DNA from: Spinacia oleracea
Lineage: Eukaryota; Streptophyta; Magnoliopsida; Caryophyllales; Amaranthaceae
Length of the DNA: 64,000 bases
Assembly (NCBI RefSeq): GCF_020520425.1
Contig: NC_079489.1
Span: forward strand, 87,473,810 to 87,537,809
Direction: 5' to 3'
Below, piece by piece: positions 44,511-56,256 of this stretch. The translations under genes and the position numbers were made by a program. The stretch's first letter is position 1; every line of letters begins with the position of its first letter. The notes under the pieces were generated by a model, which searched no databases, was not told where the DNA came from, and saw only the letters and a list, made by a program, of their open reading frames with translations.

Positions 44511-47144
44511 ATGAACACACACGAGAAACTAGAGGAAGGTTACTCCACACAAAGGCCACCAATGTTCAACGGAAAATTCTACACTTATTGGAAGAATAGG
44601 ATGGAGATATTCATCAAAGCAGAAAACTACCAGGTTTGGCGTGTCATTGAAGTTGGAGACTTTGAGGTAACAAAAACCAATGATCAAAACGCGGTAGTTC
44701 CTAAACCAATGTCTGAATTTGCAAAAGAAGATTTCGAAAAATATGAAATTAATGCCATGGCTGTTAAAATCCTGCATTACGGCCTTGGACCACATGAACA
44801 CAATAGGGTCATGGGGTGCAAGAGCACAAAGAAAATCTTGGGATCTCCTTCAAATTGCCCACGAAGGAACTAATGAAGTTAAGCGTTCAAAAATTGATCT
44901 TTTAATGTCCAAATATGAACGATTTGAAATGCTTCCCAAAGAAACTATTCAGGAAATGTTTACTCGATTTACTAACATAACTAACGAATTGGTTTCTCCT
45001 GGAAGAATTATACCTACTGATGAGTAGGTAAGAAAGATCCTAAGAAGCATGCCACAAGACGATCGTTGGAGAACCAAGGTTACTGCACTGTTTGAAACTA
45101 AGGACTTTACCAAGTTCAACATCGAACAGCTAGCAGGTTCCTTGATGACCCACGATCTACATCTTGGTGTACGTTGTGTTCCTAATAGGAATGGCAATGG
45201 ATCGGACTCGGGTCGGACTGTATAGAATCCAAATCAGACCCGATTAATATTTGGACTCCAAAACCAGATCCAAATCCGACTCCGGATTCGAAACACCCAA
45301 CTCGGACTCCGATCCGATTCGGACTTTCCTACCTCCGAATTCGACCCGATTCCGCCCCAGTTTCTCAAATTTTCCTTAAGAATACAATTTATTTTTCGTT
45401 AAACCCAATTTTTCTTTTCCATCAATCTTATTATTTGATTGTAAATTTACAACCCCAAATTTAAACAAACTAAATCGACGCGAAGTTTGTGATTCTCACG
45501 ACACAAATACCAAATTGAAGTAAATCAACTAAAAATGTCCAAGAATCAATTACGTATTTTTATATTTCCAAAGTATACTAAATTGTGTAAAATGAGTGAG
45601 ATGGAAGATGAGGAAAAGAAAAATAAATTAAAAAAGAAAAAAGTACATCGTACAAAATTACTCCATCTTTGTAAATTGCTTTCCATTAATACATTCATGT
45701 GACCTTTGCCTTGAATCTCTGATTGAATTAATTGATTGACATAGCATGAAAATTTGCAGAAGAAATTAGAAATATACTTCAGCTTTGTTAGAGAGAGAAG
45801 GGTCGTGTATTGAGAGAAGGAAGACAACGGCTGCAGGAAATGAAAGAAGGGGTGGGCATATTTAGGGTTTTTTAGCTTTTTTTATCCCCTTTTATATCTC
45901 AGCCACTGTAAAAGTAAACAACTATTTTAAAATTTGAACCCTTTCAGATTTTGGTCGGACTTTGCCGAGCATCCGACTCCGACCCGAGTCCGCCTCGGAT
46001 TCGGACTATAATAATCGGACTAGGAGTCGGATTTTTTAATTTCGGATTTGGATCGGATATTTTTCTTCGGATCGGTTCGGACTTGGATCGAACTCGGATC
46101 ATATTGCCATCCCTAGTTCCTGAGAGTTCCAGAAACTGCGGATTAGCTCAAAAAACTGAGGAACTCGAAGAGTCAGAACAAGATGAAGAGGAAGTTGTCA
46201 TGCTGGTAAGGAGAATGAAAAAAATCTACAAGAACTTCAAGCCAGGGAACCAAAAGGGAAGGAACTTCGCAAGAAAAATAAATAGTTCCAAAACAGAACA
46301 AGGCTGCTTCAAATGTGGAAAAACTGATCACCAAATTCGAGACTGCCCTGAGTGGGATAATGACAAAGGAAAAGGAAAAGGCAAGGAACAATCCAAGGAA
46401 CGTTACAATAAATCCACCTTTTCCAAACCAAACTTCAAGAAAGTCATGGTAGCTGCGTGGGGTGAAGCAACTGATTCTGAAGATGATGAGGAACAACCAA
46501 GTGAAGAAACTGCAAATCTATGTCTTATGGCTAAGATAGACAGAGCTAAACAAGTTCCATAAAATGAGGTAAGTTCCTCCTTTCTTCACTTTCTTTCAAA
46601 GACTAAGTTAATTGAATTGTTGCTAGAAACACTAGAAGATTACAAAAAGCTTAGTATATTAAAAGGTCAGAGTGATAAGGCCTTGGAACTTAGTAAGGAA
46701 CACATGAGCTACCTAAACAATGTTAGATCTGATGTACAGGGTAGGTTCTTTGAATTACTAGACAGGAACACCTCCATCACTGAGTCCTTTGAAAAGGTTA
46801 AAAATTAAAATATCCTACTCAAGGTAGAACTCAGTCAATACAAAATGTTTAATTTAAGTCTGGATCCTACAAGGTCCATGGAAATCAATATGCGATTCTT
46901 TAATGTCGACTTAGAGAAATTAAACAATGACCTGAGTACAGTAAAGGAACAACAAGAAAAACTAGAAAATGAACTAGCCATTGCTAGAGTTCAGAAACAG
47001 CGACATAAGGATCCTCCTAAATGGATTGAGAATGCTCAATCTAAGAGAACAGAAGGTCTGGGTTTCTCATACAAAAAGTATGTGGAACTGCCTAGTCTGA
47101 AAGTCTGTTTCTTTTGCGGAAATGGTAATCATGTCAGTAATTAG
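44511..47144 (+). pseudogene. copia B gag (interrupted)
   Basis: Starts at ATG, MNTHEKLEEGYSTQRPPMFN, with GKFYTYWKNRMEIFIKAENY and, after a frameshift, LLMSKYERFEMLPKETIQEM. A hAT-type element splits it at 45186-46115. Downstream, ESSRNCGLAQKTEELEESEQ continues, then the CCHC knuckle CFKCGKTDHQIRDC (46305-46346) and a coiled-coil-like stretch (LEKLNNDLSTVKEQQEKLEN, 46905-46975). A second CFFCGNGNH motif lies near 47110. Confidence 0.8.
45186..46115. mobile_element. non-autonomous hAT-type element in copia B gag
   Basis: Left end TAGGAATGGCAATGGATCGG; right end inverted TAGGGATGGCAATATGATCC. 8-bp duplication GTTCCTAA (45178-45185) and GTTCCTGA (46116-46123), one mismatch. Eight-bp duplications and TAGGG-type ends fit hAT. 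Both subterminal regions are packed with CGGACTCGGATCGG words. No transposase. The gag frame reads across if the element and one duplication are removed. Confidence 0.78.
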
Positions 47145-47264
47145 TGGTCCAAGAAAAAGGAAGAAGATGAAAAAAATTCAAATTATGTGAAACAAAATGG
47201 ATTAAGAAGTCAGATATTGTAGTAGACAATGAACTCGAGGAAACCCGAGTTCCTGTAACTAATC

Positions 47265-47640
47265 ACTGATTCTTTTACAGGTTTTAGTGAGGGGGGAACA
47301 GCTCGTGGTATCTCGACAGCGGGTGTTCCAAACACATGACATGAGACAAATCAAAGTTTCTCTCACTAGAAGCCTACAATGGAGGAACTGTGACCTTTGG
47401 AGACAACATGAAAAGAGAAATTTTAGCAATTGGAAAATTTGGAAGGTCAAGTTCCCATGCCATTGATAATGTATTTTTGGTCGAGGGCCTCATGCACAGC
47501 CTGCTAAGTATTTCCTAATTTTTTGACAAGGGAAAATCTGTAAGTTTTACTTCTGAAAAATGTCAAATTATTAGCAATGACACTAGGAAGGTTATTTTGG
47601 AAGGAACTCGTAAAGGGAACACATATACTGTGGATCTCAA
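47265..47640 (+). pseudogene. copia B protease region
   Basis: Contains WYLDSGCSKHMT (about 47305-47340), the DSG protease site typical of the SIRE group, followed by YNGGTVTFGDNMKREILAIG and GLMHSLLSIS. Stops inside. Confidence 0.75.
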
Positions 47641-48640
47641 TGAAGGAAATATGTCCTTCACCCAAGGTGAATTAAGTCTAATACCAAGGTTCAGATTAAT
47701 TGCGAATAATTAATTCAGTGAGATCAAGTGATCGGAACAGCTAGCTGGAGCAATGCTTCCGATCAGTGAGTTCTAATGAATATTAAACTCACAGCTTACT
47801 CTTGACTGAACCTACAAGGTCACACCAATAACACGTAACAGATCACCGGATTAAATGAATCGGAAATTCATTTAATAGCTTTTCGGGAATTAGTTTTGGA
47901 AAACGTATTATACGATACGACCTTGCATCGGAATCGTATATCGTATCGCGAATATTCGTAAGCTAGGCGAAACGAATAAATTGTATCGTACGATGGTGAT
48001 TCGTCGTATACGAAACGATAAATAATATCCGGAACGATATTAAGTCGCGACTACGAGGAGTGGCCCACGAGCCGAGTGCGCGAAGCACTCAAAGCCCATG
48101 GGCACTCGGCACGCAAGCAAGGCCACGACACAGCAGCGCTGGCCCATGGCCGAGCAGCTGCATGTGTGTGCGCGCGGGCCAAGGCAACGACACAGCAGCA
48201 GCAGCGCGGCCCACGGCCCAGCTTGCTGTGCGTGCTCGTGTGCGCTTGTGCGGGCTTTCTGGCCGGTCTTGCCCTTGTGGCTTGGCCGGTTAGTAACGTT
48301 ATGTTAATAAACTTCTAACCCTTTTCCAACAACACAATTCACACATACTCAAACCCTAGAGACTCAGAGAACCCTAATTCTCTCTATGCCTCAAAGTGAG
48401 TTCTTCCCAAAAGCAAACTATCTTGATCGATTGTCTAAGCTACGATAATCAAGACGGATCTGATCGTGTCGGTGAACCAAGTAGAGGAACGACAAGTGGA
48501 GTTCTAAGTTCGTGTTCGTTGACAGATTTGTGGAAAACACGCTTCAAACGTAAGTATGCTTAATCTGTGCTTTATACATGCTTCCTGGCTTTGGGGATTG
48601 TTTCCGCACATGTTATTATGTTTAACTGTATTCCCCTACA
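47641..48640 (+). mobile_element. solo LTR, 1000 bp, inserted in copia B
   Basis: Starts TGAAGGAAATATGTCCTTCA (itself an inverted repeat) and ends TGTATTCCCCTACA. 5-bp duplication CTCAA at 47636-47640 and 48641-48645. A single LTR without internal region is the product of LTR-LTR recombination. Its start resembles a common plant copia LTR type that I recall. The middle (48055-48295) is GC-rich and CpG-dense; the ORFs there are chance. Confidence 0.88.
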
Positions 48641-48645
48641 CTCAA

Positions 48646-49296
48646 TATAGTTCCAAAGAAAAACTTAACCTGCCTCAGTGCCATTGAAGATGATCCACTA
48701 TTATGGCATAAGAGATTTGGACATGCTAGCTTCTCACTCCTTGACAAACTAAGATCAAAGGAACTGGTTCGAGGCCTGCCTTCAATCAAGTTCCTAATGA
48801 TAAAGTTTGTGATGCCTGTGCCAGAGGCAAACATGTCAGAATCTCTTTCAAGTCCAAGAAAATGGTCAGCACAACGAAACCATTGGAACTCATCCATGGA
48901 TTTGTGTGGACCAATGAGGATTTAAAGTAGAAGTGGAAAAAGACATGTCTTACTTATTGTTGATGATTATTCTCGTTTTACTTGGGTTATTTTCTTAGCT
49001 AGTAAAGATAAAACTTTTGATGAGTTTATTGCTTTCTCTAAGAAAATACAAAACACAACAAGACATAAACTGATTCACATAAGATCGGATCATGGAACAG
49101 AGTTTGAAACCTCAAGTTCGATGACTACTGCAAGGAACGAGGTATGGATCACAATTTCTCTGCTCCCGGGACTCCACAACAAAATGGAGTTGAGAGAAAA
49201 ATAGGACCTTGGAAGACATGTCCAGAACCATGATAATTACCAGTTCCTTACCAAGGAACTTCTGGGCAGAAGCAGTAAACACAGCTTGCTAGAGTC
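48646..49296 (+). pseudogene. copia B integrase, HHCC and core
   Basis: DDPLLWHKRFGHASFSLLDK and CDACARGKHVRISFKSKK give the zinc module. After a frameshift, VDDYSRFTWVIFLASKDKTF and IRSDHGTEFE carry the second catalytic Asp, and FSAPGTPQQNGVERK the catalytic Glu region. Frameshifts on both sides. Confidence 0.8.
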
Positions 49297-49809
49297 ATGA
49301 TTCGTGCCATTTTAAATAAAACCCCCTATGAATTGTTAAAAGGAATTAAACCCAACATATCATATTTTAGAGCTTTTGGGTGCAAATGTTTTGTCCACAA
49401 TAATGGCAAAAGGAACTTGGGTAAATTTGATGAAAGAAGTGATGAGGTTGTATTCCTAGGATATGCCTTAAATAGTAAAGCTTACATAGTTTATAATAAA
49501 AGTTCAATGTGCGTAGAGGAGAGTGTACATATTATTTTTGATGAGACTGACAAAATTGATGAAGTTCAGGAACAAGAGGATTTCGAAATTGGTTTGACTC
49601 GTTCTATAGATAATGATGAAGAGTTCCATCAAGTTAAAAAACTTGTTGAACCAAGATCACAACAGAATCAAGAAGTTCATGTTCAAGAGGAACAAGAAGA
49701 GAATCAAGGAGTTCCTGTCCTAGAGGAACTCACAGCGGATCCCAGAACTCCTGATCCAAAGGAACCAGAGGAGACTCCTAACCCTGTGGAACAGCATACA
49801 GTTCAATAG
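49297..49809 (+). pseudogene. copia B integrase C-terminus and IN-RT linker
   Basis: TPYELLKGIKPNISYFRAFG, KFDERSDEVVFLGYALNSKA (IN C-terminal GKF-type block), then a Glu/Gln/Pro-rich linker (VQEEQEENQGVPVLEEL). TAG after VEQHTVQ. Confidence 0.8.
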
Positions 49810-49842
49810 GAAACTCGCAAAACAGAAGAAACTGAGGAGACT

Positions 49843-51109
49843 ATGGCAACCCCTGTGGCCCAGTTTCAACCTAGGCCAGGGAAACATCAAAGTTCTCATC
49901 CAATGGACCTCATTATCAGTGATATTAGAAAAGGAACTCAGACAAGATCTCAACTAAGGAACTTATGTTCCTTCCATGCGTTCCTCTCTATAATTGAGCC
50001 AAGGAACCACAACGAGGCTTTGGAAGATGCTGATTGGATAACTGCCATGCAAGATGAGTTGAATGAATTCACAAGGAACAAAGTGTGGCACTTGGAAACC
50101 AAGCTAAATCATCAGAAGGTGATAGGACTAAAATGGGTGTTCCGGAACAAGCAAGATGAACATGCAACAATTATCAGGAACAAGGCAAGGTTAGTTTTCA
50201 AAGGCTACAATCAACAGGAAGGTAATGACTTCAAAGAAACTTTGCTCCTGTTATTAGAATCTTAATTGCTTTTGCAGCCTTCATGGAATTTAAACTGTAT
50301 CAAATGGATGTAAAATGTGCTTTCTTAAATGGTTTCTTATAAGAGGATGTCTATGTGGAACAACCTCCTGGTTTCGAAAATCATGAATTTTCAAATCATA
50401 TCCATAAGCTTGACAAAGCTCTCTATGGGCTGAAGCAAGCTCCTAGATCATGGTATGAAAGACTATCAAAGTTCCTTTACAAAATAGTTTAAAACGAGGC
50501 AGAATAGATAAAACCTTATTTCTAAAATCTAAAGGAACTGACTTATTAGTTGTTCAAATTGATTTTGATGATATATTGTTTGGAGCAACTAACGAAATCT
50601 TGTGCAAGGAATTTGCTAATTTGATGAGCAGTGAATTTGAAATGAGTATGATGGGGGAACTCAACTTCTTTCTTGGTTTGCAAATCAAACAAACCGAAGA
50701 AGGAATTATGATCCACCAACAAAAATATGTGAAGGAACTCCTAAAGAAATACGAGCTAGAATCTGCAAAAGTAAATCACACTCCCATGGGAACTGCCACC
50801 AGACTAGATGTTGATCCAAATGGCAAAAGTGTAAATCAAATGAAGTATAGAGGAATGATTGGATCACTATTGTATTTAACTTCTAGTAGACCTGAAATAT
50901 CTTTCACCGTAGATCTATGTGCAAGATTTCAGTCCAATCCGAAGGAGTCTCACATGACTGTTGTAAAAAGGATACTTAGATATCTCAAAGGAACAGACGG
51001 CCTATGTTTGTTCTATCCAAGGAGTGGATCATTTGAATTGAAAGGGTATGCTGATGCAGATTATGTAGGTGATTTAGTAAATCAAAAAGGCAAATCAGGT
51101 ATTGTTTAA
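49843..51109 (+). pseudogene. copia B reverse transcriptase
   Basis: EALEDADWITAMQDELNEFT, GLKWVFRNKQDEHATIIRN, then in another frame YQMDVKCAFLNGFL (catalytic Asp, about 50298), [15 protein letters not shown] (50418) and the active site as DFDDILFGATN (about 50557) where YVDD is expected. Downstream are FFLGLQIKQTEEGIMIHQQK, MIGSLLYLTSSRPEISFTVD and the start of RNase H, LKGYADADYVGD. Frameshifts at 50265 and 50460-50560. Confidence 0.85.
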
Positions 51110-51505
51110 TTTTTAGGTCCATGCATGGTTTCTTGGGGTTCCAAGAAACATAACATTGTTTCTCTATCCACAGCTGAAGCTGAGTACGTAGTTGCTGCAG
51201 CTTGTTTCTCTCAGATACTTTGGATAAAACAACATTTAAGGGACTTTTGTATTATCTATGATTGTGCTCTTATCTATTGTGATAACACAAGTGCCATTCG
51301 CATTTCAAAGGACCCGGTTCATCGTTCCCAGGTCAAGCATATCCATATTAGGCATCATTTCCTTAAAGATAATGTTGAGAAAGGCTTAATTAAATTATAT
51401 TTTTGTCAAACTGACAACCAAATTGCTGACATTTTGACCAAGCCTTTAAACAGGGAGAAACATGAAAAAATGAGGATGGAACTCGGGATGATCAAGCTAA
51501 GATAA
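51110..51505 (+). pseudogene. copia B RNase H
   Basis: VSWGSKKHNIVSLSTAEAEY, IYCDNTSAIRISKDPVHRSQ, HIHIRHHFLKDNVEKGLIKL and TDNQIADILTKPLNR: full RNase H second half with catalytic E and D kept. It begins after one stop (TAA, about 51107). Confidence 0.88.
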
Positions 51506-51989
51506 CTGGAATTGAAGTTCCTCCAAGGTAAAGACAACAATTATGGTACATATAGACTATTTCAAACACAATTTTACGTGTGCAAACATAGTTGAAGTTT
51601 ACCATCGCAAAGGATCAACTTACTCAACAAATACGCTCGGTAAGCAGCTTTCCTAAAGTTAGTAAATGCAAGATACAAAAATTAAGCAAGTCTTTTTGTT
51701 CTTTTTTTTATTTTCGGTATTTTTAAATCTTATTTAAGAAACTAAAACTAATTTTCAAAATTCAAAAAGGTCACTCAATTCATAGTTTATCTTTTCGGTT
51801 CCTTTTGGCATTAAATAGAGAAACTCTCCATCTCCCTCATTTATCCCCCTTTCACCAGTCTTTTCACCACCCTCACACGCCTCCTCCACTGACACCACCC
51901 CATTCTCCCACCTATAAATCGCCTTCAACCACCACAACACCGATTTCTCCAATCTAAAACGAAAAAGAAATACATCATCACCAGTTCCC
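51506..51989 (+). other. spacer between pol and the extra ORF of copia B
   Basis: Non-coding 480 bp, as in SIRE-type elements. Confidence 0.4.
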
Positions 51990-53652
51990 ATGGATACCTC
52001 ACCCATGAAATCCTCAATTCCACTCCAAATGCACACCCATGTACTCTATCTCACTCAAGGGGAACCAATCGATCCCGATGTCGAAATGACAACCCCTATC
52101 CCCAAACCTCGATCCTCAACACAAAAAACCAAGAAGCGTCGTGTAGAAGATTCCAGCAACCAGCTCGAGGAAACAGAAGAAGCAGTGGTGAGTCCTCGGT
52201 CTCAAGGGGAAGGAAAGAGTTCGAAGAAACTCTCAGCAAAGGAAAACAATCTAGTAGAAGGGTTTGCAATCAATTTGACTTGGTGTGAGGCGTCGAAATT
52301 CAACGAGTTAATGGAAATTCTCGAGCATCAAAATGGGTAAGCTTGTTGAGTACTTATGCTAAATCACCCTTAATCCCCGATGCCATGAAAGAATTTTGCA
52401 AAAGTTTCACATGTGTTGATAATGTGTGTTCGAGTATGGTGAACGGAACTCGAATTCAATTTGATGCTGCGTATTTGGAACAACTGTTTGGTACTCCCAA
52501 TAAGGGATTTGATACGTGGTTAAAGGGTCAGATTAAGGTAACAATTGATAATGTGAATGAAGATGACATAGTAGGTTCAATCGGGGGCGATAGTACAATT
52601 TCCACCTCCAAAAAAAACTCCTTTTCCCCACTCCAAAAATTGGTGTTTAATATTTTATAGAAGGGTGTTGTTCCTCGCACCCAAAAGAGAAGCATCACAA
52701 TTCTCTTTGATTCTTGCCTTATGTATTGCCTCGAACGAAAAATTTCAATTAATTTTCCGGCAATCACGATCAAACATCTATCCACATGCATTCCTAAATA
52801 CAAAATTCCCTATTCTTCTCTCCTCACTTCAATCTTTGAAAGCTTTTCGGTTGATTTGAGCAAATATGATGTCCTACCCTTAAAATTCACTCAAATCCTC
52901 CAATTAGAAATGCTCAACCTTTTGAATCTCAAAGTTGTACAGGGGAAAGTCATTCGAGCAGGTAAGGAAGAGAGAAAAGATGAGAAAGAGGAACTCACCC
53001 CCCTCAAGGTGAGACTCTCTCGAGTTCCAAAAAATATGTTGAGAAAAATAAGGGTGTGGGTTCTCAAGGGAAATGAAAGAATCTGCGTGAAGCTATGAAA
53101 GAAAATAAGAAGGGAGGTCCAGTGTTTATGGACATCACAGAGGAGGAGGTAGAAGAGGAACTGGAGGAAGTGGTTGTAGAGGAGGGCATGGAAGAAGATG
53201 TTCCTATTGGAAAAGAGGAACTTAACAGGGCAGTCAAGCTGTGGAACAAAACTCCACCTACATCGTCAGGTTAGCAAGTTCCTTCTGTAAAGGAACATGC
53301 TCCCACTTTTGGAGGTCTATCAGGTTTTGCAGGGTTTGGAGGCTCCAGTTCCTTTGAGAGTTCCAAGGATCAAGAAATCAAGGAACGCAAAGGAACTATT
53401 GCCAATCTAAAGGTAAATGTGTCACATTTGGTAGAATTGCAGGAAGGAACTGATCACAAGATCAGTCAGATGCAGGCACATGTGGATGTCTTGGTCACAG
53501 TTGTTAGGACTCTACAGACCAACCTTCAGCAATACTCTGATCAAGCCAATGCCACTCGATCAACCATTCTCACCAAACTCAACAATCTGGAGATTGTTGA
53601 AGAAACTATAGTGGATGAAACAGCTGCTTCGGATTCTCTCCCTCAAGCTTAA
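51990..53652 (+). pseudogene. copia B third ORF (SIRE env-like), broken
   Basis: Starts MDTSPMKSSIPLQMHTHVLY. A polar, basic lead with KTKKRRVEDSSNQLEETEEA, then a folded-looking domain over several frames (KEFCKSFTCVDNVCSSMVNG, LFGTPNKGFDTWLKGQIKV, SSLLTSIFESFSVDLSKYD). It ends in a coiled-coil stretch LVTVVRTLQTNLQQYSDQAN (53419-53652). Position and coiled-coil end match the ORF called env-like in SIRE elements. I see no clear membrane span or signal peptide, so a viral-envelope role is not supported here. Confidence 0.65.
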
Positions 53653-54107
53653 ACACCATTCAAGCCTTTTATCTCTATTATTGCTTTTGGAATTTGTATA
53701 ATTAAACTCGGGTGATCTCCCTTTTCTTTTTTTTTTTAAATTTGACTTGCTTTGATTAAGTATCTCCTATTACTGGTTTATGGTTGTTGTTTCTCAATAT
53801 TAAATGTTGAGTGAGCAGGTCAACTACTTTGAGGCTAACTTGACTTGCCAATTGTTGATCGTGGGGCAATGTGTTTGGAATTACTATATTTCGTTCTATT
53901 CTTTTTGTTGATATTAATAGGGGGGAAATCATCTGCAAACTTCTTAGGGCAATCAAACCTTGTTTTATGCTCCTCGTCTTTTGTTCTCCTCTCGGTAAGT
54001 TTTTTTTGTGTATTAATAGCTTAGTAGTTAAATGATTAGAAACTTCGTCTATTCTCGCTATATGAAAATCTCTGGTTGTAAAAAGTTTTCTCGTGTTGTC
54101 ATCACCA

Positions 54108-54121
54108 AAAAGGGGGAATAT
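54108..54121 (+). other. polypurine tract of copia B
   Basis: AAAAAGGGGGAATAT directly before the 3' LTR. Confidence 0.8.
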
Positions 54122-55432
54122 TGTTGTTCCTAGTTTTGGTTGATGACACAAAGCAAACTTCCTAATATTGTTGATTGATGGTTTCAGTTAAGTGCTTGAG
54201 TTCCTGAGAGGAACTAGGGATAGCTGCTGAAGTTCCTGAGTTGGAAGAAGTAAAAGCTAGAGCATCAAAGCCAATAAAGATCAAAACAACAACTTCTACA
54301 ATCGAATGGTTTTCATATATGCAAAGGAAGATGAAGTTCCTAGTCCTGAGTTCCTCTATCATAAAAGAGGAACTCACTGAAGCTTCTGAGTTGCAAGCTC
54401 CAGAAAAGGGAAGACATTAAAGTCTAGGTGGTCTATTGTACTTAGATTTTATGTAAAGTATTAATATTGCTAAGGGTATATAAGGAACTCAAGGAAAACT
54501 AAAACTAAAATTTTAGGAAAACTAAAATAGTTTTAATAAGATAAAACAGAAATATGATTTTATTAAATACGTAAAATTTAGGTTTATTTAGTGTATTTAT
54601 CAAAATATCTGGTAACAAATTTTATGGAAAGTATTTAAATAAATAATTATAAGTTTTACGTATTTAATAAAATCATATTTCTGTTTTATCTTATTAAAAC
54701 TATTTTAGTTTTCCTAAAATTTCTCCTAAGATTTTGTAAGTAAATAAAAAGTTTTAGAAAATCTTTTTGGTAGTTGATTTGGTCTAACCACGTCCAGTGA
54801 TTGTGGAAGCTACTTGGGAAGTGGTCTTCCCTTGTTCTGCAAGACAAGGGACGTGGAGACCGAGGTAACTGTAAGTTGGCAGTTGAGATTTGAAGGGAAT
54901 AAACCCTAATGATAAACCTCTATAAAAAGGCTAGACCTTTTCTGAAAGAAAAAAAAACACAAACATTCTCTGAGTATTTGATATCCTAAAAACGTTTTAA
55001 AGAATTTTTTCAAAACAGTTTGTGTCCTAGTATAATTCAAGTTCCCAAGTTCCAAATATATCAAATCTTTATTAATATCTAGTGTTCTCATATAAACTAA
55101 ATTGTATTTCGAGTGTGAAAGGATAGAGTGATCCTTGTAAAGACTTAGAGTTAAGTCTGAGAGTAAGAGAGGAAGAAGAACACAGAAATCAGAGTTGATT
55201 GATGTTAGGAACTCGAGTCAGAGAGGAACTCGAGTGAGGAATTACTTTAATATAAAGAGATTTTGAGGTTTTTCCTTCTTGATTAGTGTCAAGAATTTTC
55301 CTCAATTGTTTATCTTTTTCTCTGTGTTTCTCGTTTCCTTTATTGTTTCTAAGTTCCGCAAGAAACTTCATTAAAGTTCCAATTCTAATTCACCCCCCCC
55401 CCCCTCTTGTACATGTTCATACTGGAATAACA
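54122..55432 (+). repeat. 3' LTR of copia element B
   Basis: 1311 bp, same ends as the 5' LTR. It contains a perfect 66-bp inverted repeat (54511-54576 and 54654-54719) of which only the second arm exists in the 5' LTR. Confidence 0.93.
54511..54719 (+). repeat. 66-bp perfect hairpin in the 3' LTR
   Basis: The arm 54511-54576 (starts TTTTAGGAAAACTAAAATAG) is the exact reverse complement of 54654-54719, with a 77-bp loop. Confidence 0.92.
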
Positions 55433-55437
55433 GGAGC
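55433..55437 (+). repeat. target-site duplication of element B, right
   Basis: GGAGC, identical to 43187-43191. Both lie in the gag ORF of element A. Confidence 0.85.
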
Positions 55438-56151
55438 ACTAGATTCAACCAAGTTAGCTTTAGAAGAATTCAAAGAAAGAGATTCAAACTTATCCTTGAG
55501 CCGGTTAGCCTCTTCGGTCCTCATATGACCAATGAGTTCTTGAAGGTTCATGTCCTTCTTCTTGTGCTTCAAATAACTGCGGTAGTCATTCCATGATGGT
55601 GGAAATTTCTCCAAGATTACATTGGCTTGGAGAGTTTCACACATATTCATACCTTCACCCAAGATGTCGAAGACGATGTTCTCATAATCATGGACTTGAT
55701 CCATGATGGACTTGTCATCCGTTATCTTGAAATTGATCCACTTACCAACAACATATTTTTTCTTACCGGCATCATCGGCTCCATACTTCTTTTGCAAGGT
55801 GTCCCAAATGGACTTGCTTGACCGATTGGTGATGAGGAGGTCAAACAAGAATCCATTCACATGATGGAGAATGTGAGCCCGGGCAAGTTTATAGTCTTTC
55901 TCCTTCTTGGTTAATGCTTCGGCCGCCTTCTTGACATCTTCCGCCGAAAGGGAGGGATCCGGTGCTACCGCCTTATTTTCTTCAATTGCTTCAATCACAT
56001 CCTCATAGAGCACATAATCTATTTCAAATTGCTCAAAAAAGATCAATAATTTTTGTGACCATCTCTTGTAGTTCTTGCCATTAAGAGGCTCCAACTTAGA
56101 GAGGTCGGGAAGGGTCTTGTTCATCATAAAGTTAGCCATAACAATAGACAT
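55433..56151 (-). pseudogene. copia A gag, N-terminal part
   Basis: Starts MSIVMANFMMNKTLPDLSKL; copia gag (UBN2-like) with LNGKNYKRWSQKLLIFFEQ, FLFDLLITNRSSKSIWDTLQ, QVHDYENIVFDILGEGM and LEKFPPSWNDYRSYLKHKK. Interrupted after SSKANLVESSAP by element B. The reading resumes at 43191 (APIAKNRFKGKKK), so the insertion split one ORF. Confidence 0.85.
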
Positions 56152-56256
56152 AATATCCCGTTTTCAAATTGTTGTAGTTTATGTGTTTTCAAGGATAAAA
56201 TGAAGAACAAGAAAGTAAGACTTACGGAACTTGTTGTGTCGTGGTAACCAAACCAC

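Larger units (their letters stand above)
43192..55432 (+). mobile_element. Ty1-copia element B, SIRE type, complete but degenerate
   Basis: Two LTRs, TG...CA ends, a 5-bp target duplication GGAGC (43187-43191 and 55433-55437), tRNA-iMet primer site, gag, PR, IN, RT, RNase H, an additional ORF region and a polypurine tract, all on +. 12.2 kb including two later insertions. The long extra ORF downstream of RNase H places it in the SIRE/Maximus lineage. It sits in the gag of element A in opposite orientation. Confidence 0.92.

Noticed and set aside
45951..46562. 203-codon ORF with a zinc knuckle starting MVGLCRASDSDPSPP
   Set aside because: Its first ~55 codons are the end of the hAT-type element read into the gag remainder. 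It is not a native protein start.
48060..48318. Three overlapping + strand ORFs of 69-80 codons in a GC-rich segment
   Set aside because: They lie inside a solo LTR with exact ends and target duplication. All three frames are open only because of GC-rich composition.
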